Source of the DNA: an uncultured Bacteroidales bacterium
GTDB lineage: Bacteria > Bacteroidota > Bacteroidia > Bacteroidales > Paludibacteraceae
Assembly: GCA_900316005.1 (NCBI GenBank)
Contig: ONBH01000005.1
Location: 1-64,000, forward strand
Reading direction: 5' to 3'
Length of the DNA: 64,000 bases
Part shown: positions 26,923-35,553 of the stretch, in pieces
How the letters are laid out: each line of letters starts with the position of its first letter
Numbering within the stretch: position 1 is the stretch's first letter
The notes under the pieces: model-generated
The model's input: only the letters and a program-made list of their open reading frames with translations
Databases searched by the model: none
What the model was told of the DNA's origin: nothing
Program-made: the position numbers and the translations under genes

Positions 26923-28160
26923 AAGGAGTGGATGACGAGACCCGAACGGAGCTTCGGCTCAAACCAGGTCGTCTTGGGCGGCATGATGTTACCCGAGTCA
27001 GCAATATCGATGATCTGCTGCATGGTTACGGGGTAGAGTGCCAAGGCCATCTTCATCTCACCGCTATCCACGCGACGTTTCAGTTCGCCTAAGCCGCGGA
27101 TACCACCCACGAAGTCGATACGCTTGTCGCTGCGCAGATCCTTGATACCAAGAATCTTATCCAGAATCAGGTTTGACGAGATTGTTACATCCAGCACGCC
27201 AATGGGGTCATTGTCGTTGTAGCGACCGGGTTTGGCTGTCAGGCTGTACCAGTTACCGCCTACATAGAGCGAGAAGTTATGCAGCTTGTTCGGACGGTAG
27301 ATGTCCGCACCCTTCTTCTCCACGATGAAGTCCTCTTCCAATGCTTTCAGGAACTCTGCCTCGCTCAGTCCGTTCAGGTCTTTGACTACGCGGTTGTAGT
27401 CAATGATGTTGAGCTGATTATCGGGGAAGCAAACGGCCAGGAAGAAGCAGTATTCCTCGTTGCCGGTATGATGGGGGTTCTGCTGCTTGCGTTCGTTGCC
27501 CACCAGGGCGGCGGCAGCGCTACGGTGGTGTCCGTCAGCAATGTACATAGCAGGAATCTTAGCGACCAGTTCGGTGATGCGTTTGATATCATTGTCGTCG
27601 TCAATGACCCAGAACTTGTGGCCAAAGCCTTCTGGCTCGGCTACGAAATCGTATTCCGGCTCTTTGGCAGCATAGCGAGCGATGATAGCATCCAGTTCGT
27701 CCACGTGTTTGTAGGCGAAGAAGACGGGCTCGATGTTGGCGTTGTTGACGCGCACGTGTTTCATACGGTCTTCCTCTTTGTCGCGGCGTGTGAGCTCGTG
27801 TTTCTTGATGCGGCCGGCCATATAGTCTTCAAACCATGCAGCTACTACCAGGCCATATTGCGTTCTATCGCCCATGGTCTGGGCATATACGTAATAGCAT
27901 TCTTTCGGGTCTTGAACCAGCCAGCCGTTCTTCTGGAAGAGGTCAAAATGCTCGCGTGCACTCTGATACACCTTCGGATCGTGCTCGTCGGTACCGGGCT
28001 CGAAGTTGATTTCGGGTTTGATAATGTGATACAGCGATTTCTCGTTGCCGGCGGCTTCTGCGCGGGCTTCTTCGCTGTTCAGCACGTCATACGGACGTGA
28101 GTTAACTTGCAGTACATACTGCTTGGGGGGACGAATCCCCTTGAAGGGTTTAATTCTCAT
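26916..28160 (-). CDS. DUF1015 family protein
   Basis: The 414-residue cytoplasmic protein starts MRIKPFKGIRPPKQYV and carries the family's SRPYDVLNSEEARAEA, YIADGHHRSAAA and PDNQLNIIDYNRVVKDL segments in order. DUF1015 proteins are widespread in anaerobes and often lie beside serA/serC, though not here. The function is unknown. A run of six C residues near its start is part of ordinary coding sequence. It ends inside the repeat cluster and before the terminator at 26771-26806. Confidence 0.92.
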   Translation of the reverse strand: MRIKPFKGIRPPKQYVLQVNSRPYDVLNSEEARAEAAGNEKSLYHIIKPEINFEPGTDEHDPKVYQSAREHFDLFQKNGWLVQDPKECYYVYAQTMGDRTQYGLVVAAWFEDYMAGRIKKHELTRRDKEEDRMKHVRVNNANIEPVFFAYKHVDELDAIIARYAAKEPEYDFVAEPEGFGHKFWVIDDDNDIKRITELVAKIPAMYIADGHHRSAAAALVGNERKQQNPHHTGNEEYCFFLAVCFPDNQLNIIDYNRVVKDLNGLSEAEFLKALEEDFIVEKKGADIYRPNKLHNFSLYVGGNWYSLTAKPGRYNDNDPIGVLDVTISSNLILDKILGIKDLRSDKRIDFVGGIRGLGELKRRVDSGEMKMALALYPVTMQQIIDIADSGNIMPPKTTWFEPKLRSGLVIHSLE

Positions 28161-28299
28161 GATATAAAGGTTATTAAAATGTACGATTTACAAATTTACG
28201 ATGTTCCATTTATGCACGAATTAGACCATGTACGATTGACCTTTGTCCTTTATCTCCTTCGTAAATAAATCGTCCTTCGTACATCGTCCATCGTCCTTC

Positions 28300-28357
28300 A
28301 ATTCATCAATCCATCATTCCATCAATCCATCATTAAGCGCAGCGCTCAATCCATCAT
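28300..28357. repeat. CCATCATT spacer repeat
   Basis: ATCAATCCATCATT words and one AAGCGCAGCGCTCAATCCATCATT unit precede the 3' end of the bactofilin gene. The rest of the gap (28161-28299) consists of GTACGATTTAC and GTCCTTCGTAC words. No gene is seen. Confidence 0.75.
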
Positions 28358-28740
28358 TTCTTCACGTTTTCCTCTGCCTTGTTGTCGGCTTTCATTGAGC
28401 ATGTACCGTTGAACTTGGCATTGGGTTCTACGATGAGTGTGGTGGTTTTTATTTCGCCTCTCAGGTCGGATGTTGCACGCAGAGCAAGGGTCTGACGCAC
28501 CTCGATCTTGCCTTCCAAATTCCCTAATATCTCTGCATTTTGGCAGACGACGTTGCCTTTTATCCTGCCTTTTTCGCCAATGACGACCTTACCCGAGCAT
28601 TGCATCTCGCCTTCCAAAAGGCCATCGATACGAATGTCCGAATCGGCGATGATGGTGCCTATTATCTTACTACCTGCGGTCAACGCGTTGAAGAGCGTGC
28701 CGGTATTCTGTTGCTGTTGTGCCATATTCCCAAATAACAT
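28354..28740 (-). CDS. Bactofilin family polymer-forming cytoskeletal protein
   Basis: This 128-residue protein (or 123 from the ATG at 28725) is nearly all right-handed beta-helix: repeated six-residue strands such as SKIIGTIIADSDIRIDGLL, GKVVIGEKGRIKGNV, AEILGNLEGKIEV and LIVEPNAKFNGT. Flanking tails are short and polar. Bactofilins self-assemble without nucleotides into filaments that position envelope functions. Its promoter lies about 60 bases upstream and is divergent from that of the secreted protein at 29267. Confidence 0.92.
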   Translation of the reverse strand: MLFGNMAQQQQNTGTLFNALTAGSKIIGTIIADSDIRIDGLLEGEMQCSGKVVIGEKGRIKGNVVCQNAEILGNLEGKIEVRQTLALRATSDLRGEIKTTTLIVEPNAKFNGTCSMKADNKAEENVKK

Positions 28741-28802
28741 TAAGTCTTGTCAATTAAACGGTTATTTTACTTTCCATTTCGCGCTTTTACCGAAATTCGC
28801 TG

Positions 28803-28833
28803 CAAATATACAACAAAAATTGCACATACGCAA
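28803..28833 (-). promoter_or_regulatory. Promoter of the bactofilin gene
   Basis: TATATTTG (28803-28810) with TTGCGTATGTGC starting 20 bases upstream on the minus strand. Confidence 0.75.
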
Positions 28834-28871
28834 ATTTTCGGGACATTTTTTGCAAAAATAGAGTGCAAACT

Positions 28872-28950
28872 CTATATTTTGGGAGGGATGATGGCGCTTA
28901 TGCTCGCATAAAAGCGACATCATGCGTACCAAAATAGTAGGGCTGAGCCC
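28872..28950. other. Long two-tier hairpin between divergent promoters
   Basis: ATGATG-G-CGCTTATGC pairs with GCATAA-A-AGCG-A-CATCAT around a TC loop. An outer stem CTATATTTTGG/CCAAAATAG closes it, giving an imperfect hairpin at 28872-28939. A second hairpin GGGCT-G-AGCCC followed by TTTT lies at about 28940-28953. Neither strand has a gene here. Confidence 0.65.
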
Positions 28951-29059
28951 TTTTGCAAAAAAGTTTCCGGAAATGGGGCAGTATGTCCAATAAATCAGCG
29001 GGTATTCAGCGGTAAAACACGTAAACGAGACGTAAACGACACGTAATCGACACGTAATC

Positions 29060-29198
29060 GAACCGAACCGTTCTCGAGACAATCCCGAGACAATCTCGAA
29101 CCAATCCCGAGGCATTTTCGAGGATATAATTGAAAGTCCGATTGCCAAAAATTCAGATATTCATTATTAATTATTCATTATTCATTAAAAAAGTTTGC
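29060..29198. repeat. 139-bp dispersed repeat, copy B (inverted relative to copy A)
   Basis: Reverse-complement match to 5049-5187 with a handful of mismatches and no length change. It is preceded by ACACGTAATCG/ACGTAAACG words (29020-29059). It ends at the -33 TTG of the promoter at 29195-29225. Confidence 0.9.
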
Positions 29199-29225
29199 GT
29201 ATGTCAGATTTTTTATGTATCTTTG
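29195..29225 (+). promoter_or_regulatory. Promoter of the 747-residue secreted protein
   Basis: TTGCGTATGTCA at 29195 and TATCTTTG at 29218-29225, with the standard 20-base gap after TTG. The ATG follows about 42 bases below. Confidence 0.85.
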
Positions 29226-29266
29226 CAGCCAAAATGAGTTATGCTGATATTTAAAAATAATGTAAT

Positions 29267-31510
29267 ATGAAAAAAATCTTTACTTTCTTGGCTGCTTTGC
29301 TGATGGCAGCTATGACATTTGCAGAGCCTACCATTACCGCCCGTGCTACCATTAACGTGATGTCCGCTACCGGCTCAGCGGATTCGTTTACCGTGATGGA
29401 GGGCTCGGACTTCACCAACTTGTTTGACAACGGATATGATGTGGCTAAGATGATGAATACCGGCACGTCTGCCATCAATCTGTACGGCACACAGGGCGGG
29501 ACGAATGTATCGATTCTGGCAACCAACGATCTGACCAATACAGAGTTAATCTTAGAGGCCAATGAAAGCGACACTAGTTATACGCTTTCTTTCAGCAACG
29601 TGAGCGGAAATATCCGAATTTACGATCGCTATGCTAACGCTTGGATACTGATCTCTCCTAACGGCTGTTATAGCCAAACCTATGATTACGATGTTGCATC
29701 ATGGGTAACGAACCAGATTCCCAACGGCTATGACTTCTCCAATTTGTATCTGCCCGAAGTAGGCAATCGGTTTGTTATTAGCTACGATCCCCAATACTAT
29801 ATCGGTTTGGAAGAAACCATAACCGGCAACATAACATGGTATCCGATGACGAAGGACAGCACCACCGGTACGTGGGAATATACCGGAGCCTACTCGGGTG
29901 GTGGTGCGTATGTGAACACTTCAGCCCAGACCGGCGATTTGATGCGGTGGGTATCAGAAGATGCCTGGGTCGTAGAGGGAAACATGCCGCAGTCGGGCGA
30001 CACCGTGCATTTTACGTGGAACCCGGAGACGAACATAATGATTGTGGAGTCAATGTCGGGAGATAATCCCCAGCCGCAGGAGGAACGCCGCATCTGCTTA
30101 ACGCACGGCAAACTGATGATCACGGAAATCAACAACAGCACACCCGTTCTGCTGGATTCTGCCGGTCTGCAGGTCGAGATGCTGGTCGAGGGCTATCCGA
30201 TGGAGAATGCCATTCAATACGACCTCCGCAGCCTGGCTGCCGGACGCTACACCTTGGTCATTGACGACGAGTCGCTGCGATTCGACTTCGGTACCGAGAC
30301 AACGACCTCTTCGGCGCAGGAAGGACAAGACTGCATCGTTTATACTTCTGTAATCAATGCAACCATGGACGAAGGACAGACCTACCTCTTCAACTGCGAT
30401 AGGATGACCCAGCCCGGTACCTATAATTCGATTCTATCATCCTCTACCCAGTGCGATTCCATCGTTATGTTGTACCTCAGCTTCACGCAGGATGAGATTC
30501 CCTGCTCCGTAGATACAACGCTCATCCAAGCTTCTATCTGTCAGGGCGAAGCCTTCATCTGGCGTGGTGAGGAGTTCAAAGAGGCGGGCACCTACGATTT
30601 TACAGTGCAGTACCACGGCTCGAGCTGCGATAGTGTCTATCGTGTGCAGATAACGGAGAATAGCACTTCGTATGTCGAGGAAATCGTCTCCGTACGCGAG
30701 GACCATCTGCCCTACACCTGGCACAGACAAGTCCTGACCGAGTCGGGCGTATATTACGACACCGTGCGCTACACCCGTGCACAATGTGATAGTATCTGCT
30801 ACACGCTGCATTTCACCGTTACCCAACTGCCCATCTATACCGTCAATGTCCTTGCTGACCACGGTTTCGTAAACGGTACGGGAACCTATCCCGAAGGCAC
30901 GCAGATCTCCCTGACGGCTGTTCCGGACGAGAACTTTGAGTTCCAGATGTGGTCCGACGGTTCGACCCTCAACCCCAAGAACTTCACCGTGATGCAGGAC
31001 ACCACCTTCCGCGCGTTGTTCTATATGCCCGAGGTGGAGCAGGAAGTTGTGGTAGATAGTATCGAGACCAACTCCGTCACCATCACTTGGGACACCGTTG
31101 CCGGCGCTACGCTCTACGAACTGACTATCTACAAGAACGGTAAGGTTATAGCGGACTTCCAGGTAGATAAAGACAACAACATCGTCAACGAGCACTTCTT
31201 TGGCCCCGAACGCATCATCGCCCGTCGTGACTCCACAGGCGGTTCGTCCGAGACGCTGCAAGTGAATATCGGCGGCCTCGAACCCGGTCAGGACTACACC
31301 TACAGCCTCGATGCCCTGGATGACGACCGCAGCTACGTGGGCGCTCAGTCCGGTTCGTTTACGACGGAAGAAGAACCCATCGACGGCCTCGAGCAACTTA
31401 ACACGCAGACGAAGTCCGGCAAAGCACGCAAACTGCTGCGCGAAGGCTGCCTCTATATCGAACTGCCCAACGGTACTACCTACGATGCCCACGGGCAGCG
31501 AACCCTCTGA
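29267..31510 (+). CDS. Large secreted multi-domain surface protein with InlB-B-type and Fn3-like repeats
   Basis: The 747-residue protein has a signal peptide (MKKIFTFLAALLMAAMTFA). A beta-rich N-terminal part (20-270) is followed by three repeats (about 340-520) with the pattern G.Y...........CDS(I/V), each with a conserved cysteine. Then come an InlB B-type repeat (VLADHGFVNGTGTYPEGT, about 525-590) and an Fn3-like domain (TNSVTITWDTVAGATLYEL, about 600-700). The tail KLLREGCLYIELPNGTTYD followed by GQ resembles a short C-terminal sorting motif of Bacteroidales exported proteins; that reading is inference. Substrate and partner are unknown. Confidence 0.75.
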   Translation: MKKIFTFLAALLMAAMTFAEPTITARATINVMSATGSADSFTVMEGSDFTNLFDNGYDVAKMMNTGTSAINLYGTQGGTNVSILATNDLTNTELILEANESDTSYTLSFSNVSGNIRIYDRYANAWILISPNGCYSQTYDYDVASWVTNQIPNGYDFSNLYLPEVGNRFVISYDPQYYIGLEETITGNITWYPMTKDSTTGTWEYTGAYSGGGAYVNTSAQTGDLMRWVSEDAWVVEGNMPQSGDTVHFTWNPETNIMIVESMSGDNPQPQEERRICLTHGKLMITEINNSTPVLLDSAGLQVEMLVEGYPMENAIQYDLRSLAAGRYTLVIDDESLRFDFGTETTTSSAQEGQDCIVYTSVINATMDEGQTYLFNCDRMTQPGTYNSILSSSTQCDSIVMLYLSFTQDEIPCSVDTTLIQASICQGEAFIWRGEEFKEAGTYDFTVQYHGSSCDSVYRVQITENSTSYVEEIVSVREDHLPYTWHRQVLTESGVYYDTVRYTRAQCDSICYTLHFTVTQLPIYTVNVLADHGFVNGTGTYPEGTQISLTAVPDENFEFQMWSDGSTLNPKNFTVMQDTTFRALFYMPEVEQEVVVDSIETNSVTITWDTVAGATLYELTIYKNGKVIADFQVDKDNNIVNEHFFGPERIIARRDSTGGSSETLQVNIGGLEPGQDYTYSLDALDDDRSYVGAQSGSFTTEEEPIDGLEQLNTQTKSGKARKLLREGCLYIELPNGTTYDAHGQRTL

Positions 31511-31516
31511 CAACCG

Positions 31517-31852
31517 ATGGAGATAAAGGAGTTATTGGAGTTTACCAACCGCGCACAACTACGTGCGTGGTTGGAAGCCAATCATACTTCCGCTAAGGAG
31601 TGTTGGGTAACGACCTACCGCACCAAGGTACCGCGTGAGGACTGCATACCATACTTGCATGTGGTCGAAGAGGCTCTCTGTTTTGGCTGGATAGATAGCA
31701 CCCTCAAGCGTCTGCCCGACGGACGCAATGCTCAACGCCTCTCGCCTCGGCGCAAGGGAAGTCACTGGACAGAACTGAACCGACAACGCTGCGCCGACCT
31801 CGAACTGCGCGGCTTGATGACCGATGCCGGACGCAAAGCCTTGAAACGGTAA
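31517..31852 (+). CDS. YdeI/OmpD-associated family protein, short form
   Basis: The 111-residue protein begins ELLEFTNRAQLRAWLEANH and contains ECWVTTYRTK, LHVVEEALCFGWIDSTLKRL and RRKGSHWTELNRQRC, all hallmarks of the YdeI/OmdA N-terminal region. Full-length relatives are about 185 residues; this one stops after TDAGRKALKR, so the C-terminal half is missing. It may be a natural short version or a truncated gene. It starts only seven bases after the large secreted protein and is followed by the prolyl-tRNA editing gene. Confidence 0.8.
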   Translation: MEIKELLEFTNRAQLRAWLEANHTSAKECWVTTYRTKVPREDCIPYLHVVEEALCFGWIDSTLKRLPDGRNAQRLSPRRKGSHWTELNRQRCADLELRGLMTDAGRKALKR

Positions 31853-31880
31853 TAATTTTAGAAAATACACTATAGATATC

Positions 31881-32420
31881 ATGGACGATACCATACTCTC
31901 CGAGCGTCAGCAGAACGTGCTGAACTACCTGTCGGAGCATAATATCCCTTACGAGCATTACACGCATCCCGAAGGCAAGACCATTGAGGAAGCCAAGCGA
32001 TGGTGGCACGATGACGGCAGCGTGCATTGCAAGAATATCTTCATGCGCAACCACAAGGGCAACCGGCATTACCTCATCTGTTTCCCTTGTGACGACGACT
32101 TGGCGATTCACGACATAGAGCATTGGTTGAAGGAAGTTTTAATGGCGAAGGGACAGAACTCCCCGGGCAAACTCTCATTCGCCTCGCCCGAACGGATGAT
32201 GCGTTACTTGGGGCTGGAACCCGGTAGCGTCAGTCCCTTTGGCTTGATAAACGATGTAGAGCACCATGTGATCCTCTTTTTAGACACCCGTCTGAAGGAT
32301 GCCGCTACGCTTAGTTTTCACCCGAACGACTGCCGCGGAACGGTAGTCATCACGCAGGACGCATTTCAAAAATACCTGGCTACGATAGGTAACCAGGTAG
32401 AATATATCAAGACCAATTAG
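31881..32420 (+). CDS. YbaK/ProX-type prolyl-tRNA editing domain protein
   Basis: The 179-residue cytoplasmic protein has the YbaK fold. HNIPYEHYTHPEG lies at the start, then HCKNIFMRNHKGNRHYLICF with the catalytic lysine region, then GKLSFASPERMMRYLGLEPGS and a VSPFGLIND loop. Such stand-alone ProXp proteins hydrolyse Ala or Cys wrongly attached to tRNA-Pro. The length and order match the free-standing family of Bacteroidetes and Firmicutes. Confidence 0.9.
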   Translation: MDDTILSERQQNVLNYLSEHNIPYEHYTHPEGKTIEEAKRWWHDDGSVHCKNIFMRNHKGNRHYLICFPCDDDLAIHDIEHWLKEVLMAKGQNSPGKLSFASPERMMRYLGLEPGSVSPFGLINDVEHHVILFLDTRLKDAATLSFHPNDCRGTVVITQDAFQKYLATIGNQVEYIKTN

Positions 32421-32451
32421 ACGTCTTGTAGTGGACCGGAGAGGCGTTCCG

Positions 32452-32736
32452 TTATTTGCGGTTGGGATTCCGGGGAAACCAACCGCGTTCTACGCGTTTC
32501 TTCTGCTCAAAGAGTTCGTGAATAGACCAGAAAGACGAGAACGCAAATGCACCTAACAACACCGATACGATAACGCTCTCTACGAACAGCGAACCCACAA
32601 TAGCTGCCAGGCCGACGATGGCAAAAACAGGCCAGCAACCCGTACCCCAATAGTATTCCGCCTTGATGACAATAGGGTGGAAGATACCAATCATCAGAAA
32701 GACGGCTGAGCCGATGATAATTCCTGTGAAGTTCAT
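32452..32736 (-). CDS. DUF4491 small membrane protein
   Basis: The 94-residue protein begins MNFTGIIIGSAVFLMIGIFHPIVIKAEYYWG and has three hydrophobic helices. A charged C-terminus (ELFEQKKRVERGWFPRNP) probably lies in the cytoplasm. The family is common in Bacteroidales and has no known function. It lies 12 bases below a lipoprotein gene on the same strand, likely cotranscribed. Confidence 0.88.
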   Translation of the reverse strand: MNFTGIIIGSAVFLMIGIFHPIVIKAEYYWGTGCWPVFAIVGLAAIVGSLFVESVIVSVLLGAFAFSSFWSIHELFEQKKRVERGWFPRNPNRK

Positions 32737-32748
32737 GGGCTCTATTGT

Positions 32749-33195
32749 TTATTTGACCAGTTTGCCGGCATAGACACTGGGCGTCTCGCCGTAGTTGTTG
32801 CTCAGGCAGAGCGAGTCGGCGGATATAGAACCCTTCAGGTCTGTGACGATGTATTTCTCGTACGGCTTGTCACCGGCTGTGGGCACGATGCTGTCACCGT
32901 GGAACTCAATCATAGAGCCCGACTTGGTGTAGCTGACGTTACGGATGACCATGTCGATTGTCACGGGCATCATCGTGGCAAACTTAACCTCGAACATATA
33001 GATGTCCAGCAACTCGTCATCCACCAGGATAACTTTCGTGCGGAGGTTCTCTTTGGTAAAGCCCGATGTCGGAATGGTCAGTACGCCGTAAGCCTCGTAG
33101 GCTGTCTCTTGGTCCTTTACTTCCGGCTCTTTCGACGTAATGTGGCATGCCGACAACACGCTGACTAATGCAATAAGAGTAAGAATTTTTTTCAT
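32749..33195 (-). CDS. Calycin-like lipoprotein
   Basis: The 148-residue protein has a lipoprotein signal (MKKILTLIALVSVLSAC, lipobox LSAC, Cys17). An all-beta domain of about 125 residues with eight strands ending YAGKLVK follows, as in the calycin-like lipoproteins of Bacteroides. It lies immediately downstream of a TonB-dependent receptor, with 18 bases between them, which suggests a ligand-binding accessory role at the outer membrane. The fold is inferred from the strand pattern. Confidence 0.65.
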   Translation of the reverse strand: MKKILTLIALVSVLSACHITSKEPEVKDQETAYEAYGVLTIPTSGFTKENLRTKVILVDDELLDIYMFEVKFATMMPVTIDMVIRNVSYTKSGSMIEFHGDSIVPTAGDKPYEKYIVTDLKGSISADSLCLSNNYGETPSVYAGKLVK

Positions 33196-33213
33196 TGATT
33201 ATAGTTTTAGTTT

Positions 33214-35493
33214 TTATAGTTCAAATCGTAAGGTAGCACCCAATTCGCGCGGTTTGCCGCGTTGCAGGAAGTCATTTCCCATCGAGCGGAAGTAGAATAC
33301 ATCGTACTCCGTCCCCGTGAGGTTTCGTCCCCATAGCTCCAGCTGCACGTATTGCCATTCGAGTGTCATATTGGCTGCTAAGAGTGCATAGGGAGCCTGC
33401 GTGCAGGTGTTTTGTTCGTTCCAATAGATAGGTCCGACTATGTTCGTCCGTACGGATAGCGAGATTGCCTCCAGCCACCTGCGCCCCGTACGATAGCCGG
33501 CTTGTACGAAAGCGTGTGCTGTGTGCTTGGGCGCATAGGGAATATAGTGGCCGGAATAGTCACCCATGCCGTCGTTGAAATCGATAAAACGGGCATCGGT
33601 AAATCCGTACGACGCATCCACCATTCCCTGCCAGTTGCCTTTCTGCCAGCGGTAATGAAGCGCCGCCTCTGCACCCCATATGCGCGAGCGCGCAGCATTC
33701 GCCATCATGCGGCCGGTGGTCTTGCCGTTCGGGAAAATGGTGACTTGCTGGTCATAACATTGGATATGGAAGGCGTCAACGTCAATTTTCAACCCCTCTG
33801 TGGGCGTGAAATGTGCACCGAGTTCAAAAGTCCAATCCTTCTCGGGCTTGTAGCGCGTGATGGCCACATCCGAATAGCGCTCATCGGCTATCTCTAAATG
33901 CATCCCCATGTCCGCCGCCAGGTCAGTCATCACCTGGTTCTGCGTGATGGTGCTGAATATCTGCGGGTTGTACCCTCCGGCTTTATAACCTTTGGCGGCA
34001 TAGCCGTAAATGGTGCCCCATGCGCCGTCGTACGAAACTGCCAAGCGGGGCAGCACCTGAATGTAGTCTGCCGCCTGCGTGCCTTGTATGGCGGTATGCA
34101 CGGTCTCATAGTCCTGCATGATCAGCGTGAAACGATAGGTCACATCGGCTGTACTGAGGTACTCCATGCGCGTGTGCTCGTAGTCAATACGCACGCCGGC
34201 GTTGATATGCCAGTTGCCAAACTGAAAATGGCTCTGGTGATACACGGCTGTACCGGCATTCAGCAGATTGAAACGGCTGGGAATGGGTAGGGTAGTATTG
34301 CTTATCTCAATGGAGTCGTTCGGGAAAACCGTCTGAATACCGCGATTGGCGTTGCCAAGTATCAGTTCCTCGATACCTTCGCGCATGAAGACGACCGGCG
34401 CTTGCATATTGTTGCTTTTGGCAAAGGAACTCAAGCCCAAAGTCCATTCGTACCATTTGCAGGGCTTGGGGGCGCGCAGTAGTGCGTCCAGTGTGCCGCT
34501 GTGCTGGCGTTGCTTTTGCTGCAGCGTGAAGATGTCCGCGGGCGTATAGTCGTTGTCCATCAGCATGTTGTCGCCCAGGTACTGGTAACTTGCCACCAGT
34601 TGCAGATGCCAATCCTGCCGCTTGAATTCTGCCCGCAGCGATGGCAGTAGTGCCAATCGCTCGTAGCTGCCCGGGCTGTTGTAGTTGATACGTCCGGTGG
34701 ATACCTGTGCGTACGGAAAAGCGCCTTGACGCACCCAATCGGCATAGATTGCGCCGCTTAGGCGCCATTCATCGGTTGGTCTGCCGTCCAGTACAAGGCG
34801 TCCGCCGGCTTGCTGGCCTCCGTCTATCTTCTGGCCGGTAAAATCGTTGCGGTAGAAGCCGTCTGTGCGTTGGTAGCGTGCTGCAAATCCCCAGCCGAAG
34901 TCTGTTTTGGATGTCCGGCTGTTCGTGATTGGCTGGTAGAAAGAGGCTTGAGCCAGTACGCTGTTGGCGGTGGCATAACTTACCAATGCGCGAACAGTAT
35001 AACTCGTCAAATCCAAGGGCTGCAACGTACGTATCTCCATCACGCCGGCAGGTGAGTTGCGCCCGTACAAACTGCCTTGCGGTCCGCGTAACAGCTCCAT
35101 ACGCTTGATGTCCTGCATGGCGTGGTCGTACATATTCTTGTCCTGCAGAGGCACGCCGTCCACCACCATTCCCATGACCGGCTCGTTAATACGGCTTCCC
35201 AATCCGCGGATGTAGATAGACGATGTCATCGCGCTACCGTAGTCGGGCATATACACATTGGGTATCAGTTGGCTGATGTCTTTGGGCGTCACGGCTTGTA
35301 TCTCTTGAATCAGACGGCTGTCGATGACGCTTATCTGCATCTGTTGCTGCGAGGCAGGCCGGGCTATGCGTGATGCGCACACCTCCAAATCCGGCAGGGC
35401 GATCGTGTCCGACCATCCTTCCGGCGATGCTGCAGCGGCAGATACCACCGAAACAACCAATCCTACTATCATCAAAAGCACCTTTGCGCGCAT
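33214..35493 (-). CDS. TonB-dependent outer-membrane receptor
   Basis: The 759-residue receptor has a signal peptide (MRAKVLLMIVGLVVSVVSAAAA). Its plug domain (about 45-155) shows ITPKDISQL-like segments, YIRGLGSRINEPVMGMVVDGV and LRGPQGSLYGRNSPAGVMEI. A 22-strand barrel follows and ends GKPRELGATLRFEL. There is no N-terminal carboxypeptidase-like domain and no SusD partner, so it is not a SusC-type glycan importer; a metal chelate or cofactor is more likely. ATG 35493 is preferred over an upstream TTG. The orphan regulator upstream may control it. Confidence 0.93.
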   Translation of the reverse strand: MRAKVLLMIVGLVVSVVSAAAASPEGWSDTIALPDLEVCASRIARPASQQQMQISVIDSRLIQEIQAVTPKDISQLIPNVYMPDYGSAMTSSIYIRGLGSRINEPVMGMVVDGVPLQDKNMYDHAMQDIKRMELLRGPQGSLYGRNSPAGVMEIRTLQPLDLTSYTVRALVSYATANSVLAQASFYQPITNSRTSKTDFGWGFAARYQRTDGFYRNDFTGQKIDGGQQAGGRLVLDGRPTDEWRLSGAIYADWVRQGAFPYAQVSTGRINYNSPGSYERLALLPSLRAEFKRQDWHLQLVASYQYLGDNMLMDNDYTPADIFTLQQKQRQHSGTLDALLRAPKPCKWYEWTLGLSSFAKSNNMQAPVVFMREGIEELILGNANRGIQTVFPNDSIEISNTTLPIPSRFNLLNAGTAVYHQSHFQFGNWHINAGVRIDYEHTRMEYLSTADVTYRFTLIMQDYETVHTAIQGTQAADYIQVLPRLAVSYDGAWGTIYGYAAKGYKAGGYNPQIFSTITQNQVMTDLAADMGMHLEIADERYSDVAITRYKPEKDWTFELGAHFTPTEGLKIDVDAFHIQCYDQQVTIFPNGKTTGRMMANAARSRIWGAEAALHYRWQKGNWQGMVDASYGFTDARFIDFNDGMGDYSGHYIPYAPKHTAHAFVQAGYRTGRRWLEAISLSVRTNIVGPIYWNEQNTCTQAPYALLAANMTLEWQYVQLELWGRNLTGTEYDVFYFRSMGNDFLQRGKPRELGATLRFEL

Positions 35494-35512
35494 AGTCTTC
35501 AAAAAACGGCGG

Positions 35513-35520
35513 CAAAGGTA
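35513..35520 (-). promoter_or_regulatory. -7 element of the TonB receptor promoter
   Basis: TACCTTTG on the minus strand, 20 bases above the start ATG. Unlike the other promoters there is no TTG at the 20-base distance, so it may depend on an activator. Confidence 0.6.
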
Positions 35521-35553
35521 CTGCTTTTTTCTTAAACAAAGATTAAGATTACC

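Noticed and set aside
27279-28100. A 273-codon frame antisense to the DUF1015 gene
   Set aside because: DUF1015 motifs on the minus strand are clear; the other frame is a codon-bias shadow.
30437-31513. A 358-codon frame antisense to the secreted protein
   Set aside because: The plus-strand protein has a signal peptide, promoter and recognisable repeats; the antisense product has none.
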